Shown: piece by piece, positions 27,074-35,860 of the stretch
Layout: the number at the start of each line of letters is the position of its first letter
How positions within the stretch are numbered: the stretch's first letter is position 1
DNA from: Parasphingorhabdus sp. SCSIO 66989
GTDB taxonomy: Bacteria; Pseudomonadota; Alphaproteobacteria; Sphingomonadales; Sphingomonadaceae
Assembly (NCBI RefSeq): GCF_032852305.1
Contig: NZ_CP136594.1
Location: forward strand, 2,951,501 to 3,015,500
DNA: 64,000 bases
Reading direction: 5' to 3'
The notes under the pieces: generated by a model
The model's input: the letters and a program-made list of their open reading frames with translations, nothing else
The model's database searches: none
What the model was told of the DNA's origin: nothing
Position numbers and translations under genes: made by a program

Positions 27074-27979
27074 TTAGAAGCTCGCCCCTAACCATGTCAG
27101 CGTTATACGGTTGCGCACCACCCAATCATCGGCATCGGGATTATCGATGAAGTGAACCTCTTTCAGCGTGGTTAGCGTATCGCCATCGCGCACGCTGGTC
27201 TCCTTGATCAATGCCGGGCGATTATCGTCCACACCCTCGCGCGTCGCGACAATCGTCCAGTGGGTCAGATCGGTAGCGCTCACCACCTGAAGGTTATTGG
27301 CATAGCTGTCCGGCTTTCGCCCCGGGCGATATTGGGTGAAATATTCAGTCTCCCCTTTGTCAGCGAGCATCGCCATGCTGGACGTGCGCACTTTGCCGCT
27401 TGCACCATCATCAAATTCGGCAAGCGTAATGAACGTTCGTGCGGTTTTGAGCCCGCCCGTCTCCACTTTCATAGGGATCGAAAACCAGCGATCATTCTGA
27501 TAGTCGCGATACGCCAACTCTCCCGACCATTGACCCGTCATCGCGTGACGCAATGCCAAAATATCATCAGGGTGAGACAGCGGCTTTCCGGTCAGGCGGC
27601 ACGATGTTTCCATGGTTCCATCGGACAAAATGCCGCTATCGTCGTCGGTCAAGGTGAACCTGACGCCCGCGCCATCATAATCATCCCGGCTCTGATAATA
27701 GGGCTTTGGGTAGGTCGCCGGGTCCTGATCAACGGCAACCGGCGGAGACTGGTCGAAGAGCATGACGGTTTCCAACCGGGTGCTGCCTCCCTCACCAGAC
27801 GGGTTGCGCTGAACCAACGCCCTGCCTGGCATAGTGCCGACCAAGATAACCAGCGGAGACGCGTCTCCCATCGGCTCGCAGGCATATTCCTGATCGGGAG
27901 AAGCTAGGGCAGGAGCGACTAGTCCAACAGTCATCACAAAAGATACTGCCGATAGAGGCAACATTCGGTTATTTCGCAT
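27074..27979 (-). CDS. Exported protein of unknown function
   Basis: The 301-residue protein has a signal peptide (MLPLSAVSFVMTVGLVAPALA, ending near residue 26) and a beta-rich mature part that I do not recognise. The start at 27979 gives this signal peptide and a GGGA ribosome site; an upstream GTG start adds an unlikely 14 residues. It may be periplasmic. It heads the minus-strand group of this protein, DUF2505 and DUF3429. Confidence 0.7.
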   Translation of the reverse strand: MRNNRMLPLSAVSFVMTVGLVAPALASPDQEYACEPMGDASPLVILVGTMPGRALVQRNPSGEGGSTRLETVMLFDQSPPVAVDQDPATYPKPYYQSRDDYDGAGVRFTLTDDDSGILSDGTMETSCRLTGKPLSHPDDILALRHAMTGQWSGELAYRDYQNDRWFSIPMKVETGGLKTARTFITLAEFDDGASGKVRTSSMAMLADKGETEYFTQYRPGRKPDSYANNLQVVSATDLTHWTIVATREGVDDNRPALIKETSVRDGDTLTTLKEVHFIDNPDADDWVVRNRITLTWLGASF

Positions 27980-28091
27980 TATATTTCCCGTTTCTCCAGC
28001 GCCCAATAGCGAGCCTATCACAGCCGTTTAGAGCTTGCGAGTGCTAAACAGAAATGCATTATGGGCCGCGGAAAAGAGGACAAGGTACAGC

Positions 28092-28499
28092 ATGGTAGCC
28101 ACGCATGAAGGATCGCGGTTTCGCAGCCTGTGCCGCTGGCTGATGGTGATATTCTACTTTGCCGCCGGGGTGCTGCATCTCCTCAGCCCGGAACCGTTTC
28201 TGGCGATCACCCCGCCCTGGGTACCACAGCAGGAATTCATTATCGCCTTTACCGGTGTGGCAGAGATATTGGGTGCTATCGGCCTGCTTATCCCCCGCTT
28301 CCGCCGCGCCGCGGGTATCGGACTGGCGCTTTATGCGCTGTGCGTCTGGCCTGCGAATTTCTACCATGCCTTTGCCGGTATCTCGGTCGGCGGCGAGACA
28401 CTGACCTGGGGCTATCACGGGCCGCGTCTGCTGGCGCAACCTTTAGTTATTGTCTGGGCGCTATGGGTTGGCGGGGTGTTTGATGGGCGCGCAAAATAG
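28092..28499 (+). CDS. DoxX-like membrane protein
   Basis: The 135-residue protein has four membrane helices and the DoxX-like pattern: FYFAAGVLHLLSPEPFLAITP, then FTGVAEILGAIGLLIPRFRR and YALCVWPANFYHAF. DoxX-like proteins are found in membrane complexes linked to quinones or thiol oxidation, but this short form has no assigned role. The ATG at 28092 is preferred over upstream in-frame starts. It is divergent from the exported-protein gene before it and convergent with the ABC1 kinase gene. Confidence 0.8.
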   Translation: MVATHEGSRFRSLCRWLMVIFYFAAGVLHLLSPEPFLAITPPWVPQQEFIIAFTGVAEILGAIGLLIPRFRRAAGIGLALYALCVWPANFYHAFAGISVGGETLTWGYHGPRLLAQPLVIVWALWVGGVFDGRAK

Positions 28500-28508
28500 A
28501 GCGGAGCG

Positions 28509-28586
28509 GGGGTAATTCGGGGACAGTTTCTGCACCCAAGTGCCTGCACAAACAAATCCTCGACAAAACTGTCCCCGAATTACCCC
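28509..28586. repeat. Perfect 21-base inverted repeat (family F)
   Basis: The arm GGGGTAATTCGGGGACAGTT plus a T at 28509-28529 is repeated in exact inverse at 28566-28586, with a 36-base loop. Sequences of this GGGGACAGT type are known near REP-associated tyrosine transposases, but none is here. It covers the stop codon of the ABC1 kinase gene and lies between convergent genes. Confidence 0.75.
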
Positions 28587-29974
28587 TTATCACCCTCCAC
28601 CAAATATCGCTCCACCATAGAGCGAATATCCACCTTCGCCTTTAACCGCGCCGCCAGCAGCGCAGTGCCGCTGATCTTGCGTTGCAGGAACAGCGCTTCA
28701 ACCGGCGGGATGTGCCAGATGGCGCGGTCTTCGGCCATGGAACGGCCTTGCTCCGCCAGCACGCCGACAAAGGCACGGTCGCCAAAGTCGAACAGACCCG
28801 GGCGGTTGGCTTCCTCGACAATGATACTTACCATTCGGTCAATAATATCGCGGTGCCGCTCAACCGCTAACGGACTCATAAACCCGGCATTGAGCGCGCC
28901 CTGCAGCACTGCCTCATGGTCCTGCGCCAGCCCGGCCTTGAGCAGCGCGCGATAATTGGTCACCGCTTGCTGATCCACCTCGCGCGCCGCGCCAAAATCA
29001 AGCAGCACCAGCTGATTTGTCTCCGGGCGATAGCGATAATTGGCAAAATTTGGATCGGTTTGCATCCGGCCAAAAGCATACATTTCGCGCAGCACCAGCT
29101 CCATCAGCGCGGTCATCACCTGGTTGCGCTGTTCCTGATCGGCATCGGCCAGCTTCTCAATCGCATGGCCCTCCTCCCAACTCATCGCCAGCACCCGGTC
29201 GGTGGTGAATTCCTCATCCAGCACCGGCACGACAAAACGCGGATCATCGGCGAGCAGCGCGCCAAATTCGCGCATTTCATTGCCCTCGCGCAGATAATCG
29301 GTTTCCTCATGCAATTGCCGCTTCGCCTCTTCGAGCAGCGGCTGAATATCCAGCTCTTTGGGCAACATGCCGGAGACGCGCAGCAGCGTCGCGACATTGT
29401 CGACATCACTATCGATGCTGTCGGTAATGCCGGGATATTGCACCTTGATCGCCAGCTCGCGACCATCGGGTGTCGTAGCGCGATGCACCTGACCAATAGA
29501 GGCAGCGGCCACCGGATGCGCAGTGAAACGCTTGAAGCGGCGGCGCCAACCCTCACCCCATTGTTCGTTCAGCGTCTGCTGCAACTGTTTGGGCGGCATA
29601 TGATAGGCCTTGTCGCGCAGCCGCGCGAGCAGCGCTGACAGCTCTTCGGGCAGCATATCGCCCGCGTCCATCGAGATCATCTGCCCCAGCTTCATCGCCG
29701 CGCCACGCAATTGCGATAGCTGATCGGCGACGCGGTTCACATTGCCTGGTGTCAGCAACATATCGCGCATCTTGGGCCGTTCACCGCGCGCCACGCGGCG
29801 TGCACCTTCGGCAACCACGCCACCAGCAATGCCGCCGGCCAACTGCCCAAAGCGCCCCAGCCGCGAAATACGTCCGCGCGGAACAGCACGCGATTCCGGC
29901 CTGGCTCGGCTGTCTTTCGGATTGTCGGTCAGGGGAAACTCCGTTTTCTCAATACCGCAAACACAGGCCATCAT
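28580..29974 (-). CDS. ABC1/UbiB-family atypical kinase
   Basis: The 464-residue protein is an ABC1 (ADCK/UbiB) family kinase-like ATPase. The KxGQ signature (KLGQM, about residue 95) and the Ala-rich loop VAAASIGQVHRA are present, along with AIKVQYPG, the ExD-type region and LLDFGAAREVD (metal-binding DFG). UbiB members support ubiquinone biosynthesis; this protein lacks the C-terminal membrane helices of E. coli UbiB and is closer to the ADCK3-like soluble group. The stop is inside an inverted repeat. An N-terminal stretch of about 30 residues is not conserved, so the true start may be a little downstream. Confidence 0.9.
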   Translation of the reverse strand: MMACVCGIEKTEFPLTDNPKDSRARPESRAVPRGRISRLGRFGQLAGGIAGGVVAEGARRVARGERPKMRDMLLTPGNVNRVADQLSQLRGAAMKLGQMISMDAGDMLPEELSALLARLRDKAYHMPPKQLQQTLNEQWGEGWRRRFKRFTAHPVAAASIGQVHRATTPDGRELAIKVQYPGITDSIDSDVDNVATLLRVSGMLPKELDIQPLLEEAKRQLHEETDYLREGNEMREFGALLADDPRFVVPVLDEEFTTDRVLAMSWEEGHAIEKLADADQEQRNQVMTALMELVLREMYAFGRMQTDPNFANYRYRPETNQLVLLDFGAAREVDQQAVTNYRALLKAGLAQDHEAVLQGALNAGFMSPLAVERHRDIIDRMVSIIVEEANRPGLFDFGDRAFVGVLAEQGRSMAEDRAIWHIPPVEALFLQRKISGTALLAARLKAKVDIRSMVERYLVEGDKG

Positions 29975-30260
29975 AGCCTTAATTGCATATGGAGATGAAT
30001 GCCCTCCGCCGCAATCGCGACACTGGCAACCAAAAATATATATCCATATCGGTTTTGCTATTATCCATTATCGATCAGTGTCCGATTGGCGTGATTTTAC
30101 GCTTACGTTACGCTTGTTACACGGAAGGAGATAAAGAGTTGCGGCTAGCCCGTATTTCTGAACACTACTCTCATTCTTTCCGAGAGCAGCGGATTCATTC
30201 GCTTCTCTTCAGGTTCCCATGAGCCAAGGCTTAGGGTCACGTCCCCTTCAGGTCGAGACC

Positions 30261-30776
30261 CTAGGCTGGCTCCGGCCCCGCCGCTTTGGATGGGACCGGA
30301 ATAATCAGCGGCGCATGGCGCCAGCGCACCAATAGCTGCACCAGCGCCAGCCCGGACAGGCTGATCGTCGCGGTATTGCGCAGCGGGTGGACATTGACAC
30401 GGGGCTGTGCGGTCAGGATTTCATCGATAACGATTTGGACTTTGCCAGCGCTGACATTCATCGCCGCCAATGGTGTTACCGATCCGGGGGTCACGCCGAG
30501 TATTTGTTCCATCTCGTCTGCGCTACCAAAGCTGTACCGCTTGGCCCCGGTCATCCGCCGCAACTGGCCCAGGTCAACACGCTTTTCGGCTGGCACGGTT
30601 ACCAGCGCAAAATGGCCGTCGGCATCTTTGAGAAACAGGTTCTTCGTCGCTGCTCCTGCGATATTCTTTTCAATCTGGCTGCTGTCGAGCGTCGTAAAAA
30701 CCGCCGGGTGATCGACCTGTTCAAAGGCGATCCCCAGCGATTTCAATTCTTCATGCAGTTTCTGCTCGGCAGACAC
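30261..30776 (-). CDS. YbaK/ProX-type aminoacyl-tRNA deacylase
   Basis: The 171-residue protein has the YbaK-like domain of free-standing tRNA editing proteins, with TKNLFLKD, VTVPAEKRVDLGQL and GVTPGSVTPLAAM as in ProXp-ala/PrdX. It should hydrolyse alanyl-tRNA-Pro or a similar misacylated tRNA. The C-terminal half (NVHPLRNTATISLSG) is also typical. It lies 9 bases after the VOC gene in the same operon. The region upstream of the operon (about 29975-30260) shows no gene. Confidence 0.9.
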   Translation of the reverse strand: MSAEQKLHEELKSLGIAFEQVDHPAVFTTLDSSQIEKNIAGAATKNLFLKDADGHFALVTVPAEKRVDLGQLRRMTGAKRYSFGSADEMEQILGVTPGSVTPLAAMNVSAGKVQIVIDEILTAQPRVNVHPLRNTATISLSGLALVQLLVRWRHAPLIIPVPSKAAGPEPA

Positions 30777-30785
30777 TTATGCGGA

Positions 30786-31166
30786 TCAATCCTCGACCCG
30801 GCTCAATGCGCACAGCTTGTTGCCATCGGGGTCACGCAAATAGGCGAGATACATTTTCATGCCATTGCCTTCGCGGATGCCCGGCGGATCTTCAATCGCG
30901 GTGCCGCCTGCCTCAACACCAGCAGCGTGCCAAGCATTGGCTTCATCGGGAGACATCGCAAAACCAATGGTCATGCCATTGCCTGAGGTCGCAGGCTCAC
31001 CATCGATCGGCGGGGTCACCAGAAACATGCCGCCATTATGCATATAGAGCAGGCGTCCCTTGGGATCGACCATGCCTTCGCGACCACCAAAGGCCTGGAA
31101 AGTGGCGTCGTAAAATTTCTTCGAGCGTTCAATATCGTTGCTGCCGACCATCATATGGCTGTACAT
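30786..31166 (-). CDS. VOC (glyoxalase-fold) family protein
   Basis: The 126-residue protein has the beta-alpha-beta-beta-beta order of the vicinal oxygen chelate fold, with an N-terminal HMMVGSNDIERSKKFYDA and later YLAYLRDPDGNKLCAL, which carry metal-binding or substrate residues in related enzymes. It could be a glyoxalase-like or ring-cleaving enzyme or a binding protein; the substrate is unknown. It shares a transcript with the deacylase downstream. Confidence 0.88.
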   Translation of the reverse strand: MYSHMMVGSNDIERSKKFYDATFQAFGGREGMVDPKGRLLYMHNGGMFLVTPPIDGEPATSGNGMTIGFAMSPDEANAWHAAGVEAGGTAIEDPPGIREGNGMKMYLAYLRDPDGNKLCALSRVED

Positions 31167-31253
31167 CAGGCTTCTCCTTTTTTGATTATGTCTGGGGAAT
31201 CAACCGCGTCACCATGGCGCGGCTGACCCGAAAAGCGCAAGCGAATTTTTAGA

Positions 31254-32135
31254 CTATTCAAGCCTTGCATTATCAAAGCTGGAGTCCGGAACCGGCACAG
31301 GCTCCGGCAGTGGTTCCTGGGCTGACTCGATGGTTCCAAGGTTAAGCAGCACCAGCAGCAAGATACCTAATGCGACGCGGTAAATGACAAACACCAGCAT
31401 CGAGGCCCGTTTGAGGAACTGCATCAGAAACGCCATGGTGACAAAGGCCGCGAGGAAGGTCAGGCCGCCGACAATCAGCGCTTCCGTCACCAGCCCACCG
31501 CCTGCCTCCAATATGTCAGGCACGATCAACACCCCTGCGCCGGCGACAGCGGGGATCGAAAGCAGAAAGGAGAAGCGCGCCGCTTCCACTCTGCCAAAGC
31601 CGAGGAAGCGTGCCGCAGTCATGGTGACGCCCGAGCGGCTGGTGCCGGGGATCAACGCCAATGCCTGCGCCAGACCGACAATGACGCCATCGCGCAGGGT
31701 CATATCCTCATAGGTCTTGGTCGACGCGCCATAGCGGTCCGCCAGCCCCAGCAAGATGCCATAGACAATCAGGTTGATCGCGATTAGCTCGGCAAAGCGG
31801 AAACTCTCGAGATAATCGCCCATTTTGAGGAACAGCCCGAAGCCTGCCGCCGGGATGGTGCCGATAACGATCCACCAGAACAGCCGGCGCTCGGCGGGCG
31901 CCTTGCCGATGCCGATGGTCGCAAAGCCGCCGCGCACCAACCCCCAGCTATCGCGGAAGAAATAGGCGATAATCGCCAATAGCGAACCAACATGCGCCGC
32001 AACATCAATCAGCGGGCCCTGATCGGCATAGTCGGTGGCATATTGGATCAGGATCAGATGGCCGGACGATGATATAGGCAGAAATTCGCTGATGCCCTGA
32101 ACAATGGCGATAATCAGCATTTGCAGAAATGACAT
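31254..32135 (-). CDS. uppP: Undecaprenyl-diphosphatase UppP (BacA)
   Basis: The 293-residue integral membrane enzyme dephosphorylates undecaprenyl diphosphate to recycle the lipid carrier of peptidoglycan. It carries the two signatures QGISEFLPISSSGHLIL (about residues 13-29) and GTSRSGVTMTAARFLG (about 165-180), and many membrane helices. The C-terminus (from about residue 265) is longer than in E. coli. It stands alone on the minus strand, upstream of a gene-free 401-base stretch. Confidence 0.95.
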   Translation of the reverse strand: MSFLQMLIIAIVQGISEFLPISSSGHLILIQYATDYADQGPLIDVAAHVGSLLAIIAYFFRDSWGLVRGGFATIGIGKAPAERRLFWWIVIGTIPAAGFGLFLKMGDYLESFRFAELIAINLIVYGILLGLADRYGASTKTYEDMTLRDGVIVGLAQALALIPGTSRSGVTMTAARFLGFGRVEAARFSFLLSIPAVAGAGVLIVPDILEAGGGLVTEALIVGGLTFLAAFVTMAFLMQFLKRASMLVFVIYRVALGILLLVLLNLGTIESAQEPLPEPVPVPDSSFDNARLE

Positions 32136-32536
32136 GTAGTTCCTCTCGCACCGAGCTAATATTGCAGCCCCTAGAGCATTCTCATCCCTGATTAAAGCAA
32201 GTCATTGCGAGCGAAGCGGGCCGAAGGCGACCGAAGGTCAACCAATCCAGAGCAGCACCAAGCCGCACTGGATTGCTTCGCTTCGCTCGCAATGACGATT
32301 CATTCTGTCGCGCAGCATTATAGGTCCGGTTCGGCCGTTTAATGTCAGCTACACCTCCAAAAATATAAGGCGCGCGTCATGAGAAATCTATTTATGTCAG
32401 TATTACTGTCTTATATTGCAGTTTTTGCGTGACTCCATCGCCTTGGGGCGCTAAACGATGGCTGAACGGCCTCGTTGCACAATATTTTTGCGTGCTGTCC
32501 GGCTGACCCCCGTTTCACCAAGGATTATCCGACGCC
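32136..32536. other. Divergent gene-free region between uppP and gltD
   Basis: The 401-base stretch holds repeat family B at 32201-32296 and presumably the promoters of uppP and gltD. The section 32340-32430 is AT-rich, as expected for promoters, but a clear -35/-10 pair was not assigned. No further gene is seen. Confidence 0.6.
32201..32296. repeat. GTCATTGCGAGCGAAG repeat (family B), copy 1
   Basis: GTCATTGCGAGCGAAGCG on the left is inverted as GCTTCGCTCGCAATGAC on the right, with CAATCCAG and CTGGATTG inside as a second nested pair. This type is widely scattered in alphaproteobacterial genomes. A second copy is at 57428. Confidence 0.8.
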
Positions 32537-34015
32537 ATGTCCAAGCCTGTCACTGACCCCATGCTGCGCTTTGTCGATACCGATCAGGCTTATCCCGAAA
32601 AGCGTGACCCCAAATTGCGCACCGAGGATTTTCAGGAAATCGCCGACCGCTATCCCGAAGAAGCCGCCAAAGAACAGTCTGGGCGCTGCTCGCAATGTGG
32701 TGTGCCCTATTGCTCGGTGCATTGCCCGCTGCACAACCATATCCCCGATTGGCTGCGGCTGACCGCGGAAGGACGGCTGCGCGAGGCGTATGAGCTGTCC
32801 AACTCCACCTCGACCATGCCCGAGATTTGCGGCCGCATCTGCCCGCAGGATCGGCTGTGCGAAGGCAATTGTGTGATTGAATTTTCCGGTCATGATGCCG
32901 TCACCATCGGCTCGGTCGAGAAATATATTACCGACACTGCATGGGCCGAAGGGTGGGTTGAACCGATCTCTGTTGGCCCGGAAAAAGGCCAGTCGATCGG
33001 CATTATTGGCGCTGGTCCAGCGGGTCTGGCAACGGCGGAATATATGCGCATGGGTGGCTATGAGGTGCATGTCTATGACCGGCATGACCGCGCAGGCGGG
33101 CTGCTGACCTATGGCATTCCCGGCTTCAAGCTGGAAAAGCCGGTGGTGATGCGCCGCGTAGAACGGCTAAAAGAAGCCGATATCCATATCCATGAGAATT
33201 TCAGCGTCGGCGAGGATGCGACACTGGAGGAACTGCGCCAAAAGCATGATGCGATACTGATCGCCACTGGCGTCTATAAGGCGCGCGATCTCAGGCTACC
33301 GGGATCAGTACTGAGCGGTGTGCATGCTGCACTGGATTATCTCACCGCGTCGAACCGTATGAGTTTTGGCGATGATGTGCCCGCCTTTGAAGACGGCACA
33401 CTCGATGCCAGAGACAAGCATGTGGTGGTGATCGGCGGCGGCGATACCGCGATGGATTGCGTCCGCACCGCCATTCGCCAGGGCGCGAAATCGGTGAAAT
33501 GCCTCTATCGCCGCGACAAGGAAAATATGCCCGGCTCGCAAAATGAGGTACGCAATGCCGAGGAAGAAGGCGTAGAATTTGTCTGGCTGAGCGCGCCGGA
33601 AGAGCTGATCGGCGATGGCGGCGCGGTCAGCGGCGTCAAAGTCCAGAAAATGCGTCTCGGCCCGCCCGACTTTTCCGGCCGCCGCAGCCCCGAACCGATT
33701 CCCGACAGCGCCTATGAAGTCGAAGCCGATATGGTCATCAAGGCACTGGGCTTTGAGCCGGAAGAGCTGCCTCAATTGTTCGGCGCGCCCGAACTGGGCG
33801 TTACCCGCTGGGGTACATTGCGCGTCGATCACAAGAATATGATGTCCAATCTCGACGGGGTTTTTGCCGCCGGAGACATTGTCCGCGGTGCGTCGCTTGT
33901 CGTATGGGCAATACGCGATGGCCGCGATGTCGCCGAGCATATGCACGCTTATTTGAAGGCAAAGGCGCGTGCGGCCAGAGCGAAGACAACCGAACCACAG
34001 AAGGACGCCGCATGA
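32537..34015 (+). CDS. gltD: Glutamate synthase (NADPH) small subunit
   Basis: The 492-residue protein supplies electrons to GltB for glutamate synthesis from 2-oxoglutarate and glutamine. N-terminal cysteines for two [4Fe-4S] clusters are in GRCSQCGVPYCSVHC and CGRICPQDRLCEGNC (about residues 48-115). The FAD fold is IGIIGAGPAGLATAEY and the NADPH fold VVVIGGGDTAMDCV. It has full length. Unusually, gltB is not next to it: two envelope genes stand between. Its stop overlaps the ATG of the DUF2059 gene (ATGA), so they are coupled. Confidence 0.96.
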   Translation: MSKPVTDPMLRFVDTDQAYPEKRDPKLRTEDFQEIADRYPEEAAKEQSGRCSQCGVPYCSVHCPLHNHIPDWLRLTAEGRLREAYELSNSTSTMPEICGRICPQDRLCEGNCVIEFSGHDAVTIGSVEKYITDTAWAEGWVEPISVGPEKGQSIGIIGAGPAGLATAEYMRMGGYEVHVYDRHDRAGGLLTYGIPGFKLEKPVVMRRVERLKEADIHIHENFSVGEDATLEELRQKHDAILIATGVYKARDLRLPGSVLSGVHAALDYLTASNRMSFGDDVPAFEDGTLDARDKHVVVIGGGDTAMDCVRTAIRQGAKSVKCLYRRDKENMPGSQNEVRNAEEEGVEFVWLSAPEELIGDGGAVSGVKVQKMRLGPPDFSGRRSPEPIPDSAYEVEADMVIKALGFEPEELPQLFGAPELGVTRWGTLRVDHKNMMSNLDGVFAAGDIVRGASLVVWAIRDGRDVAEHMHAYLKAKARAARAKTTEPQKDAA

Positions 34016-34863
34016 TCCGCAAATTCACCCTTCCCCTCACCGTTCTGGCAATGACAGCGACGCTGAACGCACCGACACAGGTTTTTGCCCAAGAGACAGA
34101 GGCGGAAGCCGAAGCGAGCGAGGCAACGGATGCCGAACTCGCCAAATTCCTCGAAATTTTCAAGGTCGAGGATGATGGCGCGCCGATCGAACCCGACCAG
34201 CTCGCCAGAGCAGAAACCGTCGCGGTAAAGCTGTTGCCCGATGGCAGCTATCAGAAAATGATGGCCGAAACCATGAGCACGGTGATTGAGCCGATGCTCG
34301 GTTCGATTGACCAGATGCCGTTGTCTGCAATCACCACCTTTGCCGGAATCAGCGAAGACGAAATATCACCCCCCGATGATGCCACGATCAAGGATCTGAT
34401 GGAGATTGTTGACCCGCATTTCGCCGATCGGCAACAGGCGATGTTCAAATCGGTTTTCGATATCTTGATCGAGCTTTCCGATGAGGTTGAGCCGGCGATC
34501 CGCGATGGCCTCGCCAAAGCCTATGCCCGCCGTTTCACCGGTGAGGAGTTGGATGATATCTCCACCTTCCTCTCGACAGACACCGGCGCGAAATTCGGCG
34601 CGGAAAGCCTGGCGGTCTATTCCAGCCGTGAGGTCATCGGTGCCAGCATGGAAGTGATGCCCAAATTTCTCGAGCGCTTTCTTGGCCAGATGCAGAACGC
34701 GGAAGAGCTGATGGGCGATATCCCGCCGCAGCGGACCTATGGCGATCTTTCCGAACTGGAAAAGAAGCGGCTCGCACAATTGCTCGGGGTTGATGTCGAA
34801 GACCTGGGGCCGAGAGAGACAGGACAAGGCGATTATGAGACTGAGGCGGAGCCTGAGTCCTAG
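34012..34863 (+). CDS. DUF2059 domain-containing exported protein
   Basis: The 283-residue protein has a signal peptide (LPLTVLAMTATLNAPTQVFA, residues 7-26) and a DUF2059 domain in which helices such as AYARRFTGEELDDISTFL are typical. Function is unknown. It overlaps the end of gltD by four bases, so its translation depends on gltD, which suggests a stable link with the glutamate synthase operon. Confidence 0.8.
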   Translation: MIRKFTLPLTVLAMTATLNAPTQVFAQETEAEAEASEATDAELAKFLEIFKVEDDGAPIEPDQLARAETVAVKLLPDGSYQKMMAETMSTVIEPMLGSIDQMPLSAITTFAGISEDEISPPDDATIKDLMEIVDPHFADRQQAMFKSVFDILIELSDEVEPAIRDGLAKAYARRFTGEELDDISTFLSTDTGAKFGAESLAVYSSREVIGASMEVMPKFLERFLGQMQNAEELMGDIPPQRTYGDLSELEKKRLAQLLGVDVEDLGPRETGQGDYETEAEPES

Positions 34864-34884
34864 GCCTGAGAACGGAGTTACAGT

Positions 34885-35844
34885 TTGTTCAATAGACTTA
34901 GAGACTTAGCATCCATGCTTTTGTCGCTCTGCTTGTGCGCGACTGTCACTATTGCTTGTTCAGGGAATGCGCAAAAGCCTGCTGCGGATTTGGTAAAACA
35001 CGCAAATCCCTATTGCGATAACTATGTTCCCTATGTGGTTAAAGACCCCAAGTCCAAATATACGCCAGAAATAAAGGAGATGCTGAGAGAAACCGGGCAA
35101 ATCGCGAATGACAATGGTTATTCTAAGTTCTTGTATTGCGTAGATTTCCCTGGTTTTACCCAAACAATTTACAATCGTGCGATTGAGAGGCAGCGAAGCT
35201 CCTTGCTCTCTAATTTCCCAAATGATCAGGCTCTTGTTTTGGATTATTTGGAAAAGAACGAAGACTTTATCTCAGAGTTTATTACTCGGACAGCGATACT
35301 CAATACAACCAAAGCACAGATCTATCTTAAGAAAGGTGCTGAGCCTGATAACATTTACGGTTCTGGAGTCATTATAGATGAAGAACTCGTCAACTTTGCA
35401 ATGACAGAACGCGCTCACGATATCGTTGAGAATACGCCTACACTAGCCAATTTTTGCTTTCAGAGTGAGCCCTATCGAGACGCCGTGCCGAATTGTGATT
35501 CAATAAGGGATACCGTTACCGCACTTGGTGTTTTTGATGATGATCTTTCGGAACGGTTTTTCAAGAAACTAATCTATTTGCGCAAGGCAGCGTTGGGCAT
35601 CATGCAAATGAGTTTCCCAAGGGGCTTTGATAAATGGTTTAGCGACGAAGAACTGGAAGCCCATGGGTTGACCGAAGCCAAAAGAGCTAATCGTGGGGGG
35701 CATGGTGAGGCTTTAGATGTATTCACTCCAATTCCAACCCCAGGACCAATCTCGACGAGACCCGCACCGCCTTCAGGTAAGGTAATGACTGACGAAAACA
35801 CTGGATCAACCAATAAAACACGCCCCCAGCAGTCTACCAATTAG
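34885..35844 (+). CDS. Putative lipoprotein, AT-rich, function unknown
   Basis: The 319-residue protein has a membrane-targeting N-terminus ending in VTIACSGN, a rough lipobox, so it may be a lipoprotein. The start is TTG at 34885 with GGAG eight bases upstream; a later ATG at 34915 lacks a ribosome site. No family was recognised. Base composition is visibly more AT-rich than gltD and gltB around it, which suggests it was acquired. It ends 16 bases before gltB and probably lies on the same transcript. The C-terminus is Pro/Thr-rich. Confidence 0.6.
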   Translation: MFNRLRDLASMLLSLCLCATVTIACSGNAQKPAADLVKHANPYCDNYVPYVVKDPKSKYTPEIKEMLRETGQIANDNGYSKFLYCVDFPGFTQTIYNRAIERQRSSLLSNFPNDQALVLDYLEKNEDFISEFITRTAILNTTKAQIYLKKGAEPDNIYGSGVIIDEELVNFAMTERAHDIVENTPTLANFCFQSEPYRDAVPNCDSIRDTVTALGVFDDDLSERFFKKLIYLRKAALGIMQMSFPRGFDKWFSDEELEAHGLTEAKRANRGGHGEALDVFTPIPTPGPISTRPAPPSGKVMTDENTGSTNKTRPQQSTN

Positions 35845-35860
35845 GACGATAGGCAGAACC

